This document shows positions 43,619 through 52,626 of a stretch of DNA of 64,000 nucleotides, piece after piece. The stretch is from Chryseobacterium pennipullorum (GTDB lineage: Bacteria > Bacteroidota > Bacteroidia > Flavobacteriales > Weeksellaceae), in the NCBI RefSeq assembly GCF_003384725.1, contig NZ_QNVV01000002.1, forward strand, positions 186,001 to 250,000. Reading direction: 5' to 3'. The first letter of the stretch is position 1; every line of letters begins with the position of its first letter. The notes beneath the pieces were generated by a model. The model had not been told where the DNA came from, did not search any database, and saw nothing but the letters and a program-made list of their open reading frames with translations. Both the position numbers and the translations under genes were made by a program.

Positions 43619-44716
43619 TTACTTATAACTTTCTTTATAATCCCCCGACCATTGGTAAATACGAATACTGTCCGTTTCCAAAGGTTTACCGTTAAGTAAA
43701 ATTTCAACAGAATCATTATCCGGAGAAATTTTCACCTGCATATCAACCTTATTTCCTGCTTCTTTAAAGGCTTCATTGGCTTTTTCCCAATTAAAAAAAG
43801 CACGGGCATTCAGCTGTTCCTGCTTTTCTTTTCCGGTTTCCCAGAAAAAAACCATTTCCTGAGGAATTGCTCTTTCCTTATAAGGTATATTTAATACCCA
43901 TGGTCTCAATGCGCCTTCTTTTTCTCCGTTATAAGTGTAATTAAGCACCTCAAGCAATCTGAATTTAGGATTTGTAGAAGTTACCACCGGACGCCAATGA
44001 TAGCGCTGTCTGTAATCATCCCATTCTTTGGGACTGGCATCAGGAATAAAATATTCTTTCTGAGACTCCGCATAACGTTCCGGACTTATTCGATACATCG
44101 CCAGATATTTTTCTTTTGCCTTGGCAATTTCTACAGGATCTGTAACAGGCTGAGCCTGATATCTTCCCAGTTCAATGCGGGTATTTCCAAAATTGAGCCA
44201 TATCACAACCATACCTTTTGGAGCAAAACCAAACACCAATGTAGAAAAACTGTCATAAGCATTAACTCCATTAGATGCACTATATCCTCTACCTAATCTC
44301 TTATATTCCTGAGTTTCTCCTTTTAAATCATCCCATCTGGAATAAGCTCGCTCCATATAAGCCTTTACAGTATCTACGGGAAAATCGACATTCAATCGAT
44401 AATACTTATTTTCATAATCAGCATAATAAGTAATATCTGCTCCAATAGGAGTTCCATATTGTTCCGTCCATGATGATCCTGAGTCCCCCCAATTCCCGGA
44501 AGAACTTCCATAAGGTAATCCTGCCCGGTTTCCTTCTAAAGTTTTTATTTTATCAAATACAGGGGTAACCTGATATCTATTATCAGGTTGTGATATTTCC
44601 ACCTGAAATGCCATCTTTTTATCATCCATCTTTTGACATTGTATTAAATGAATACATAGTATAAAACATACAAAATATTGTATGACATATCTTATTGTAT
44701 AAGGAGCGTTATCCAT
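43619..44716 (-). CDS. DUF2931-type lipoprotein, copy 1, candidate Tle1 immunity protein
   Basis: 365 residues from ATG 44716, which overlaps the effector stop by eight bases (ATGGATAA), a coupled start. A signal peptide with lipobox LIQC at Cys27 predicts a membrane-anchored periplasmic lipoprotein. Known Tle1 immunity proteins are periplasmic lipoproteins, and in Bacteroidota DUF2931 genes often follow the phospholipase. No catalytic motif is seen. Near-duplicate of the gene at 42505, from which it differs in patches (ADYENKYY where the other has SRYEGTETF). Confidence 0.82.
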   Translation of the reverse strand: MDNAPYTIRYVIQYFVCFILCIHLIQCQKMDDKKMAFQVEISQPDNRYQVTPVFDKIKTLEGNRAGLPYGSSSGNWGDSGSSWTEQYGTPIGADITYYADYENKYYRLNVDFPVDTVKAYMERAYSRWDDLKGETQEYKRLGRGYSASNGVNAYDSFSTLVFGFAPKGMVVIWLNFGNTRIELGRYQAQPVTDPVEIAKAKEKYLAMYRISPERYAESQKEYFIPDASPKEWDDYRQRYHWRPVVTSTNPKFRLLEVLNYTYNGEKEGALRPWVLNIPYKERAIPQEMVFFWETGKEKQEQLNARAFFNWEKANEAFKEAGNKVDMQVKISPDNDSVEILLNGKPLETDSIRIYQWSGDYKESYK

Positions 44717-46328
44717 ATTGTATATTTCTTGTACGATTTTTTCCACTTTCAACTTTTCCTACTCTTGGCCCGTATCCTATTTTAGTAGCACTGGCAGACC
44801 AGTGAAGATATTTATTTCTCAATATTTTAAGTTGATCCAAATCTACAAAATCTTCATAATGCAAAGTCTTTATTTTTGAGAGATAATCCCCTGAGGAATT
44901 ACTCTTATTATATTCAGCAACATAGGTATTTCGCAGTGTATTACATGCATTCATATAATTTCTCAACTGATTATATATCTCAATAAGAAAAGCATCTGTT
45001 ATTTTATGATTATCAATTCCTTTTTGTGAATATTTAACTCCAAACTGATCTTGACTTGAGTAATAAAACATTGTATTAAGCGAAACTTTATCATAGGTAT
45101 TAAAGGGTCTTCGCGTTCCTACCAATATGTATTTGGTATTGACACCATATTTGTGGACTGAGATTATTTTTTTCACCACAATTTCTTCGGGAGTATACCA
45201 GCCTTCCTCTATCAGTATCTTCCTGAACTGTTCACATTTTCTCCCCTCATTTTCTCTTTCGGTATACAGATCTACTTTTTCTTCATTCTGATTGACATAA
45301 CAGCCTCCGATATCAGAATGTACTCCAGGTAATATAAATTGTAATCCCTTTACTCCTGTACTGTTAATGTCCGTCAAGTCAAAATTATCACGATATTCAT
45401 TATCAGCAGCAATCTGTAAAGTAAAATAAGCCTTTTTAACAGCATCCAGCCCAAGCTGTTGGGTATCCCCATGAATAATAGGAACTCCCCCCACCGACTT
45501 TAGACGGTGGTCCATCCCATAAGAAGCTACTGTATCATATAGTCCGGCAAAGTTGAATGTTATTTTTTTTGGCATGACCTTATTGTCAATTAAACAAGCT
45601 CCAAAATAACCATGATTGAGTATTAGACTATCATCTAATTTCACTTTTATTCTTTTACCTTCTGCTTCATGAGGAGGAATGGCCATCCCATCTTTACTAA
45701 ATCCTTTAAGTATTCTGGCGCGATTAGTCGCTATATGCAGAAAATGCCTTGCAGCAGTAGCCCCACGGCTAAAACCAAATACGTTTACTTTCAAATGAAT
45801 ATCTTTTCCACTATATTTTGCCAGTTTTTTGCCTGCTTCTACACAGCCTTTGGTCACTTTTGCCCTCACTCCACGTCCATCTGTCCCAAATAGAATACCT
45901 GTATTAGGAACATTCCCCCACAAATGCATTTCACTTTCCCCATCTTTGGTTCCAATACCTTCTATATAAACACGGATTTGATGTTCAGCAGTGGGATCTA
46001 CAGCATCAAAGCCCCTGGCTACATTAGAATAATCATTGGTATAGCTGTCATCATCATGATTGGATTCCTCATAATCTTTCCCGAGTTCAGTATTGGTTTT
46101 ATTGTTTTGTGTGCCATCAAAAAAAAGATTGAGGCTCACTTCCAACAGATTAACGGGCCTGTCATTAGGATGTAGTGTTTTGGCTTTACCATAGCTAACC
46201 CCGGATTCTTTCCCGGATTGTTCCAGAGATACGGCAGCGTTGTGGGTGATATTTTCCTTGGAAAACACCAGATAATCTCCTTTTACCTGAGTTTTTATCT
46301 TCCCTTCTACTATATATTCTATACTCAT
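44709..46328 (-). CDS. Tle1-like (DUF2235) phospholipase effector of type VI secretion
   Basis: 539 residues, no signal peptide. Alpha/beta-hydrolase with FFDGTQNN near the front, nucleophile elbow FGFSRGATAARHF (Ser of G-x-S-x-G), an Asp in FAGLYDTVAS and the His of LPGVHSDIGG, the Tle1 Ser-Asp-His set. It should cleave phospholipids of a competitor after injection. The first 50 residues (IVEGKIKTQVKGDYLVFS, KENITHNAAVSLEQ) are not part of the enzyme fold and could be a loading tag. It starts 36 bases after VgrG and overlaps the first immunity gene, a standard effector cassette. Confidence 0.88.
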   Translation of the reverse strand: MSIEYIVEGKIKTQVKGDYLVFSKENITHNAAVSLEQSGKESGVSYGKAKTLHPNDRPVNLLEVSLNLFFDGTQNNKTNTELGKDYEESNHDDDSYTNDYSNVARGFDAVDPTAEHQIRVYIEGIGTKDGESEMHLWGNVPNTGILFGTDGRGVRAKVTKGCVEAGKKLAKYSGKDIHLKVNVFGFSRGATAARHFLHIATNRARILKGFSKDGMAIPPHEAEGKRIKVKLDDSLILNHGYFGACLIDNKVMPKKITFNFAGLYDTVASYGMDHRLKSVGGVPIIHGDTQQLGLDAVKKAYFTLQIAADNEYRDNFDLTDINSTGVKGLQFILPGVHSDIGGCYVNQNEEKVDLYTERENEGRKCEQFRKILIEEGWYTPEEIVVKKIISVHKYGVNTKYILVGTRRPFNTYDKVSLNTMFYYSSQDQFGVKYSQKGIDNHKITDAFLIEIYNQLRNYMNACNTLRNTYVAEYNKSNSSGDYLSKIKTLHYEDFVDLDQLKILRNKYLHWSASATKIGYGPRVGKVESGKNRTRNIQYG

Positions 46329-46364
46329 AATAGCGGTATCAAAAATTCTTCCTTACTAAATTGA

Positions 46365-48338
46365 TTAGTGGTTTTTAGATTTTTCATTGCTGTTGTTGTT
46401 GATTTCCTTTTCAGCATGATGCTCTATTTTATTCCCACTGCTTACTTCCATTCCTTTTAAGGAAATGGTTTTATGCTCCTTTTCACCGTAAGTCTCCATA
46501 TCTCCTTTTACATAGTGGGTAAGCTTTCCGATGACATTAGTGACAAAGTCTTTTCCTACCGTCAGCATATTCATCATTCCCACACTGGAGGATTTGTTGA
46601 TTCCTATAGATTCATTTGAGCTCATCTGAACTGTTGTACTCATATTTTGCCCCACATTAATCGATAAATTTCCACCTGCATTAAAGGTAATATCGTTGGG
46701 TGCAGTAATGATTATATTTCCCTGCCCATCCATCAGGTAATTATTTCCGCTTGGATCAATAATGTTCACACTTTTTTCATCATCATTCATCAGAATTTTT
46801 ATTCCGGATTTGGTCTGTATGGATCTCATATGATTATTGGCTCCGCCCCCAAGGCCAGTTCCCCCATGAAACATGCCTCCCATCACAAAAGGCCTATCAG
46901 GATGTCCATGCTGGAAGTTAACCATTACCTGATCTCCTACTTCAGGAATTGCGACATACCCGCGATTTTGTGTAATCTGATCTGTTCCGCCGGCATCAGG
47001 ACTCATCATCCGGATAAAATCAGTGGTCTCATTCAGCTGCCAGTCAAATCTCACACTAATTCTCCCTTGTCCTGAAGGATCAGTATTGGAAACTACCGTT
47101 GCAATCTGGGGCTCCGGTCTTGGAATATAAAATTCCGGCTTTGGCATATAGCCCGTTCCTTCCGCTACAGCCTCAAAACTTCCGGCATAATAGCCTCTGG
47201 CATTTACCTCATGGACCGCTTCGGTAATCATAAGTGTTGTAAGGTGGTTCGTTTTGTTGGAGTCCTGCTCCCGTATTTTTATATCGGCCACACATCCCGG
47301 ATGAAGGAAAGGAATAGAAGTTAAACCTGAAACAGTCATCACTTCTACCGCTTTACTCCCGGAAGCACTTTTCTGTGAGTACTCCACATCCAGATGCGTA
47401 ACCGCCCTTATAGGAGCAACTCTTAAAGAAGGGGTTTTATAAATTCCGGTATTATTTTTATAAGCTGTCTGAGCCAAATCTCCAAGGTGTTTTATAGAAG
47501 TTTCTCCGGAAGTCAGCTTTTTATTTTCATTACTGTTATAGCCGTAAAATTGTGGTTTAATGGGAACTGCCCTAAGCTCTATTCTTACATCATTCACATT
47601 ACTTCCTTCAATTAACTGGATGTGTTGATTACCGGATTTTGGAAGCTTTCCAAAGTGCAGAACATACCCATCATAAAAGAACTGTTCTCCATAGGCTTCA
47701 GCCATTCTTGCGAGGTAATTATAATGGGTTTCTTCATACTGACTGCTATAAAGGATCTGGGAGGTATCATTGGGATCAATATTAAAATCAAAATCAGAGC
47801 TGTCAAGTCCCTGTTTGAGAATTTCATTAGCAATAATTCCCATATTTACAGATTGGTTTCCACCAAAGCTTTGAGTATGGGGAGCTCCATCCAGTAAAAT
47901 CGTAGGACTTTGCCCTTTAAGGACAATATCTCCCAGACTGGTCTTTTCCCGGCTGAACCCTACCTCAGTAATCACTCCTACAAATGACATGCTGGGTGTA
48001 TCTTCTACATCCTTATAGGAGAAAGTAGCTGTCAGTCTTTTTCCCAATAGCTTATGGGCATCTTCCAGGCTCTGAGTCTGTCTGTTTTCCAGACTGTCGT
48101 GGGCAAGGATAATTTCAAATTCATGGTGCTTTATGGCACTTTGTATTAGTTTGAAGTGTTTAAAATGCGCGACAGGTTTGCCATTGGCGTGAATTTCAAG
48201 TTTTACCACCCGATTAATTCCCGGTATTTGATTTTCCGAAATCGCTTTAGCATTGCTCTGGTTGATAAAGGCTGCTTTTTTTAATTTTGAATACTCATCA
48301 TTGGGGGGAATTTCATTGTTGTTGATTTTGTTTTTCAT
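46365..48338 (-). CDS. vgrG: Type VI secretion spike protein VgrG
   Basis: 657 residues from ATG 48338 (MKNKINNNEIPPNDEYSKLK); an earlier ATG at 48374 is less likely. The first two thirds are the gp27-like base (KLEIHANGKPVAHFKHF, THYNYLARMAEAYGEQFFYD). Next is the gp5-like OB-fold (RGYVAIPEVGDQVMVNFQHG, then HPDRPFVMGGMFHGG), then the trimeric beta-helix needle with NIIDPSGNNYLMDG and NIIITAPNDITFNAGGNLSI. It ends in a short charged tail without toxin domain. It forms the spike that carries the Tle1 effector encoded next. The other T6SS structural genes are not in the window. Confidence 0.9.
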   Translation of the reverse strand: MKNKINNNEIPPNDEYSKLKKAAFINQSNAKAISENQIPGINRVVKLEIHANGKPVAHFKHFKLIQSAIKHHEFEIILAHDSLENRQTQSLEDAHKLLGKRLTATFSYKDVEDTPSMSFVGVITEVGFSREKTSLGDIVLKGQSPTILLDGAPHTQSFGGNQSVNMGIIANEILKQGLDSSDFDFNIDPNDTSQILYSSQYEETHYNYLARMAEAYGEQFFYDGYVLHFGKLPKSGNQHIQLIEGSNVNDVRIELRAVPIKPQFYGYNSNENKKLTSGETSIKHLGDLAQTAYKNNTGIYKTPSLRVAPIRAVTHLDVEYSQKSASGSKAVEVMTVSGLTSIPFLHPGCVADIKIREQDSNKTNHLTTLMITEAVHEVNARGYYAGSFEAVAEGTGYMPKPEFYIPRPEPQIATVVSNTDPSGQGRISVRFDWQLNETTDFIRMMSPDAGGTDQITQNRGYVAIPEVGDQVMVNFQHGHPDRPFVMGGMFHGGTGLGGGANNHMRSIQTKSGIKILMNDDEKSVNIIDPSGNNYLMDGQGNIIITAPNDITFNAGGNLSINVGQNMSTTVQMSSNESIGINKSSSVGMMNMLTVGKDFVTNVIGKLTHYVKGDMETYGEKEHKTISLKGMEVSSGNKIEHHAEKEINNNSNEKSKNH

Positions 48339-48734
48339 TTGTGTGTTTTTTAAAATAGTTAGCAAGTCTCCCAAAGGGAACTTACTTTTATGAGTCGTTC
48401 ATATTTTGTGGATCATTTGGTTCTCCATTCCATAGGTTAGAACAATCTATGGAAGTAAAAGCAAATCTCATAGAAGAGATTAGGTAATATATCATTTGTG
48501 CTGTTTTAGTGTTTAAATTCAAATATAATAAAATATTCAAATAAATCACACATGATGGAAACATATGCTATTCTCTAAATAACAGTATTCAAAAATAAAT
48601 GTCACGATGATGCTATCATAAAAAATGTATGGTGCCCCAACGTTTCTGATATGATAAAATTAATCAAAGTTTAACTTTATTAATAGAGGCAGAAACTTCA
48701 CGAATTATTATTTTTGATAAAATATACATTTAGA
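48339..48734. other. Divergent intergenic region between vgrG and ppk1
   Basis: About 400 AT-rich bases holding promoters for both genes. A plus-strand TATTTTTG (48709-48716) fits the -7 box of ppk1, and a minus-strand TATATTTG (48527-48520) that of vgrG, though neither has a good TTG at -33. A short inverted repeat CCATAG/CTATGG (48430-48452) may be an operator or a hairpin. No gene seen. Confidence 0.4.
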
Positions 48735-50807
48735 ATGTCATTACACTTTAATCCACGGGATATTACATGGCTGGCCTTTAATGAAAGAGTTTTACAGGAA
48801 GCCATGGACGAGAATGTTCCCCTACATTTAAGAATACGTTTTCTGGGAATTTTCTCCAACAATTTAGACGAGTTTTTCAGGGTACGGGTTGCCGGATTAA
48901 AACGTGCTATGGATTTTAAGGAAAAAGTGATCGCCGAGTCATTCTATCAGCCTCCTTCCAAAATTCTCCAGCGGATCAATGAAATCGTCATGCGTCAGCA
49001 GCTTAATTTCGACAAAACCTGGAAAAAGATTCTGACTGAGATGGCTGATCACAAAGTTTTCATTAAAAATTCGAAAAATCTGACGGCAAAACAGAAAGAA
49101 TTCGTGAGACAATATTTTGATGAAGTTGTGGAATCCAATGTAATCCCTATTCTCCTTCATGAGAATACGCCAATGCCATATCTTAGAGATAAAAGTCTTT
49201 ATCTTGGAGTGGCCATGAGGAAAAAAGACTGGCAATATTCCAGCAATTATGCCATTATTGAAATTCCGTCGCGATTCGTTGGAAGATTTGTATTGCTTCC
49301 CACTGAAGATCCTGAAGAAAAAAATGTAATGCTTCTGGAAGACGTCATCACTTTCAATTTACCGCACATTTTCTCATATTTCGGATATGATGAGTTTGCC
49401 GCCAATGCTTTTAAAGTCACTAAAGATGCTGAGCTGGATCTTGATAATGATATCCGGACCAATTTTGCCGAGAAAATAGAAAAGGGGCTTAAAAACAGAA
49501 GAAAAGGAAAACCTACCCGCTTTGTTTTTGATAAAGATATGGATAAAGCCCTGTTGGAACTCTTGATCAGAAAACTAAATTTAACGAAGAAAGACAGTAT
49601 CATTCCCGGAGGAAAAATCCATAATTTCAAACATTTTATGGACTTTCCAGACGTTTTTGAAACCTATGAAAGGCCTGTAGAAAGAACGTCTTTCACCCAT
49701 CAGGCCTTCGAACATGGAGAAAGAGTGACGGATGTTATCCTGAAACAAGACGTATTGCTTACCTTCCCCTACCACAAATACAATCCGGTCATTGATCTGC
49801 TTCGGGAAGCTGCGATGGATCCGGACGTAAAATCTATACAGATCACAGCTTACCGTCTGGCAAGCAATTCAAAAATTATCAACGCTCTGATCTATGCTGC
49901 CAGAAATGGCAAGGAAGTTACCGTTATGCTGGAACTTCAGGCAAGATTCGATGAAGAATCTAACCTTGAATGGAAAGAAATGCTGGAACCCGAAGGAATC
50001 AATGTATTGGTAGGACTTCCCAATAAAAAGGTTCACGCCAAACTCTGCATCATCAAAAAGAGGGCACACAACAAAACCATTCAATACGGATTTATAAGCA
50101 CCGGAAACTTCAACGAAAAAACAGCAAGAATCTATGGCGACCACCTTGTGCTCACCGCTGACCGTGGCATTATGGCAGACATTAATAAAGTTTTTAATGT
50201 TCTGAAGAAACCAAAAGACGATTATCTTCCTGTTTTGAAAACATGTAAAAATTTAGTAGTTTGCCCGCAGTTTATGCGTGAAAAGATCGTTCACCACATC
50301 GATAAGGAAATTGAGGAGGCCAAAGCAGGAAGAAAATCAGAAATCATTGTCAAAGCCAATTCATTGAGTGACAGATTACTGATCGAAAAATTATATAATG
50401 CAGCTACTGTGGGAGTTTCCATACGCCTCATCGTAAGAGGGATCTACTGCGCCGTTAACCAAAAAGAATTTAAAGAAAAAATAAAAGCAATAAGTATCGT
50501 AGATGAATATCTGGAACATGCCAGGGTCATGTATTTCTATAATAAAGGTGCCGAGGATATGTATATTTCTTCTGCCGACTGGATGACCAGGAACCTTGAT
50601 TACCGGATTGAGGCCGCAGCGAAAATCACTGACAAAAATCTTAAAAAGGAATTGAAGGATATTCTTGACATCCAGCTCAGAGATAACGTAAAAGCCCGGA
50701 TTCTGGATAAAAAGCTGAGCAACGAATATGTAAGAAATGACAAAAAAGAATGCCGCTCACAAATAGAAACCTATATATACTTAAAAGCTAAAACCAATAA
50801 GAAATGA
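48735..50807 (+). CDS. ppk1: Polyphosphate kinase 1
   Basis: 690 residues from ATG 48735 (MSLHFNPRDITWLAFNERVL); a TTG at 48714 is rejected. It makes long-chain polyphosphate from ATP (and the reverse). The N domain has the FNERVL and FSNNLDEFFRVRVAGL motifs of all PPK1 enzymes. The phospho-acceptor His is H434 in NKKVHAKLCIIKK, matching H435 of the E. coli enzyme, followed by STGNFNEKTARIYGDHLVL. Cytosolic or membrane-peripheral. Its stop overlaps the ppx start by four bases (ATGA), so synthesis and breakdown of polyphosphate are cotranslated. Confidence 0.96.
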   Translation: MSLHFNPRDITWLAFNERVLQEAMDENVPLHLRIRFLGIFSNNLDEFFRVRVAGLKRAMDFKEKVIAESFYQPPSKILQRINEIVMRQQLNFDKTWKKILTEMADHKVFIKNSKNLTAKQKEFVRQYFDEVVESNVIPILLHENTPMPYLRDKSLYLGVAMRKKDWQYSSNYAIIEIPSRFVGRFVLLPTEDPEEKNVMLLEDVITFNLPHIFSYFGYDEFAANAFKVTKDAELDLDNDIRTNFAEKIEKGLKNRRKGKPTRFVFDKDMDKALLELLIRKLNLTKKDSIIPGGKIHNFKHFMDFPDVFETYERPVERTSFTHQAFEHGERVTDVILKQDVLLTFPYHKYNPVIDLLREAAMDPDVKSIQITAYRLASNSKIINALIYAARNGKEVTVMLELQARFDEESNLEWKEMLEPEGINVLVGLPNKKVHAKLCIIKKRAHNKTIQYGFISTGNFNEKTARIYGDHLVLTADRGIMADINKVFNVLKKPKDDYLPVLKTCKNLVVCPQFMREKIVHHIDKEIEEAKAGRKSEIIVKANSLSDRLLIEKLYNAATVGVSIRLIVRGIYCAVNQKEFKEKIKAISIVDEYLEHARVMYFYNKGAEDMYISSADWMTRNLDYRIEAAAKITDKNLKKELKDILDIQLRDNVKARILDKKLSNEYVRNDKKECRSQIETYIYLKAKTNKK

Positions 50808-51688
50808 AAATAGCAGCGATAGACATAGGAAGTAACGCCGCCCGACTTCTTATCAATGAAGTAAAAGTAAACAACAGAAAACCTGAATTCATTAAATTAA
50901 ACCTTTTAAGGATTCCTCTCAGACTGGGCATGGATGTCTTTACCCTGGGAAAAATAGGCCCCGAAAGAGAAAAAATGGTCATCGATTCTATGCAGATCTT
51001 CAGTGACCTGATGAAGATCTATAAAGTAGACCATTACAGAGCCTGTGCTACCAGCGCGATGCGCGATGCCGCCAATGGTGATGAGATCATCAGGCAAGTG
51101 CATGAAACTTCGGGAATCAATATAGAGATTATCTCCGGAGATGAGGAGGCTACCCTGATCTACGAAAATCATGTAGCAGAAGGTCTTGACAAAGAATTTG
51201 CCTATTTGTACATTGATGTGGGTGGTGGTTCCACCGAACTTACCTTTTACGAAAATGGCAAAATGGTATATGAACGCTCTTTCAATATTGGAACGATCCG
51301 CCTCCTGAATAATCTTGTCACAGCGGATAACTGGAAAGAGATGAGAGAAGAAATCAAAAAAAATATCATCAGCAAAAAGCCTATCGTAGCCATCGGATCG
51401 GGTGGTAATATCAACAAGGTATTCTCCATGAGTAAAACCAAAGATGGAAAACCCATGTCCCTCTCTCATCTTAAAAAAGTGTATAAAGAATTCAATGAGC
51501 TGTCTGTGGAAGAAAGAATGACCAAATATAGCCTCAGAGAAGACAGAGCCGATGTCCTGGTACATGCTCTTCATATTTTCAACAATGTCATGTCCTGGTC
51601 GGATATCAGTCGGATTTTCGTTCCTAAGATATCTGTGGCAGACGGATTGATCCAGAATATTTACAATCAGTTACAACATAAAGAATAA
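50804..51688 (+). CDS. ppx: Exopolyphosphatase, Ppx/GppA family
   Basis: 294 residues of the ASKHA fold, releasing phosphate from polyphosphate ends and/or pppGpp. AIDIGSNAARLLI (4-16) is the P-loop-like first motif, CATSAMRDAANG the second, and IDVGGGSTELTFYENGKM the third with the catalytic Glu region nearby (IISGDEEATLIYE). Its length is that of the short, two-domain form, lacking the C-terminal HD-like domain of E. coli Ppx. It overlaps ppk1 by four bases and is followed by a weak terminator. Confidence 0.92.
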   Translation: MKIAAIDIGSNAARLLINEVKVNNRKPEFIKLNLLRIPLRLGMDVFTLGKIGPEREKMVIDSMQIFSDLMKIYKVDHYRACATSAMRDAANGDEIIRQVHETSGINIEIISGDEEATLIYENHVAEGLDKEFAYLYIDVGGGSTELTFYENGKMVYERSFNIGTIRLLNNLVTADNWKEMREEIKKNIISKKPIVAIGSGGNINKVFSMSKTKDGKPMSLSHLKKVYKEFNELSVEERMTKYSLREDRADVLVHALHIFNNVMSWSDISRIFVPKISVADGLIQNIYNQLQHKE

Positions 51689-51707
51689 TTTATACAAGAT
51701 ACTATCT

Positions 51708-51736
51708 GAAAGCCGGGCCCATTTGTCCGGTTTTTC
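51708..51736 (+). terminator. Terminator of the ppk1-ppx operon
   Basis: A CCGG/CCGG hairpin (AAAGCCGGG...GTCCGGTTTTT) followed by TTTTT, 20-45 bases past the ppx stop. The stem is short, so the call is moderate. Confidence 0.6.
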
Positions 51737-51776
51737 GTTTTTCAGAAGCTATTTGCTGTTATTCATGATCTAAAAT

Positions 51777-51850
51777 TAGGTTGGGGCTAAAGCCAGAGAT
51801 ACTATATTGCTTGATGAAAGCGGACTAAAGTCCACTCCTATTGAATTGTA
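51777..51850. repeat. Two short hairpin motifs, GGGCTAAAGCC and GGACTAAAGTCC
   Basis: The phrases GGGCTAAAGCC (about 51785) and GGACTAAAGTCC (about 51822) are short palindromes sharing a central CTAAAG, about 35 bases apart in a non-coding stretch. A related AGCTAAAGCCCA occurs near 2980. They look like a dispersed intergenic repeat, and the family is not confirmed. Confidence 0.35.
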
Positions 51851-51972
51851 ACAGCAGTATCTTGACTCTTGACTCTTTGTTCTTGACTCTTTATTCTTTA
51901 AAATAAAAAATTCCCTAACTTTAAAGTAAATCCTATCTCCCATTCGTCGTACAACTATTTAATAGCAATACA

Positions 51973-52626
51973 ATGAACCCGATCAAAATAATTATTACAG
52001 GTGCTACAGGAATGGTAGGTGAAGGTGTTTTAATGGAATGTCTAGAAAATCCTCATGTTTCCGAAATATTAAGCGTAGGAAGAAAAGCCTCCGGAAAAAA
52101 ACATGCTAAGCTAAAGGAATATATTGTTCCCGACTTTCTTTCCATTGATCTCAATGATGAAAATCTGAAAGGCTATGATGCCTGCTTTTTTTGTGCAGGG
52201 ATCAGCAGTGTAGGAATAAATGAAGATGCTTATACCTCCATTACCTATGATACCACCATTCACTTTGCGAGAGCCGTTCTCAGTCAGAATCCGGGATTAG
52301 TATTCAATTATGTTTCAGGGGCAGGGACCGACCGGTCAGAAAGCGGAAAGGTCATGTGGGCAAGGGTAAAAGGCAGAACAGAAAATGCCCTCAAGAAAAT
52401 GAATTCTGGAGGGGTTTATAATTTCCGTCCCGGATTTATGAAACCTGTTGAGGGACAATTGAATGTAAAATGGTTTTTCAAACCTTTTATTTGGTTTTTT
52501 CCTGTTTTTTTACCGTCAAAATCCTTAACTTTACACGAAGTGGGAAGAGCGATGATCAATACCACACAAAAAGGTTATCCTACCTCAACCTTAGAGATCA
52601 GAGACATTAAAAATTTAGCGATATGA
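51973..52626 (+). CDS. NAD(P)-binding Rossmann-fold protein (epimerase/NmrA-like)
   Basis: 217 residues. IIITGATGMVGEGVLMECLE (6-25) has the G-A-T-G-x-x-G dinucleotide loop of short/extended dehydrogenases. DACFFCAGISSVG marks the next strand, and FNYVSGAGTDRSESG followed by WARVKGRTENALKKM has the S and K spacing of that superfamily, although the usual Tyr of Y-x-x-x-K is not obvious here (WARVKG). So it may be a reductase with altered catalysis, or a binding protein. Substrate unknown. Its stop overlaps the start of a 49-residue membrane protein by four bases. Confidence 0.75.
   Translation: MNPIKIIITGATGMVGEGVLMECLENPHVSEILSVGRKASGKKHAKLKEYIVPDFLSIDLNDENLKGYDACFFCAGISSVGINEDAYTSITYDTTIHFARAVLSQNPGLVFNYVSGAGTDRSESGKVMWARVKGRTENALKKMNSGGVYNFRPGFMKPVEGQLNVKWFFKPFIWFFPVFLPSKSLTLHEVGRAMINTTQKGYPTSTLEIRDIKNLAI

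Noticed and set aside
48430..48452. Inverted repeat CCATAG/CTATGG before vgrG
   Set aside because: Only six base pairs and AT-rich; not strong enough to call a terminator or an operator.
50906..51574. 222-codon antisense frame in the ppx gene
   Set aside because: Mirror of a strongly supported enzyme gene; no recognisable domain of its own.
51855..51900. Repeated TTGACTCTT phrases resembling a short direct repeat or CRISPR
   Set aside because: Only a few imperfect, closely packed copies without spacers of constant length; low-complexity sequence.
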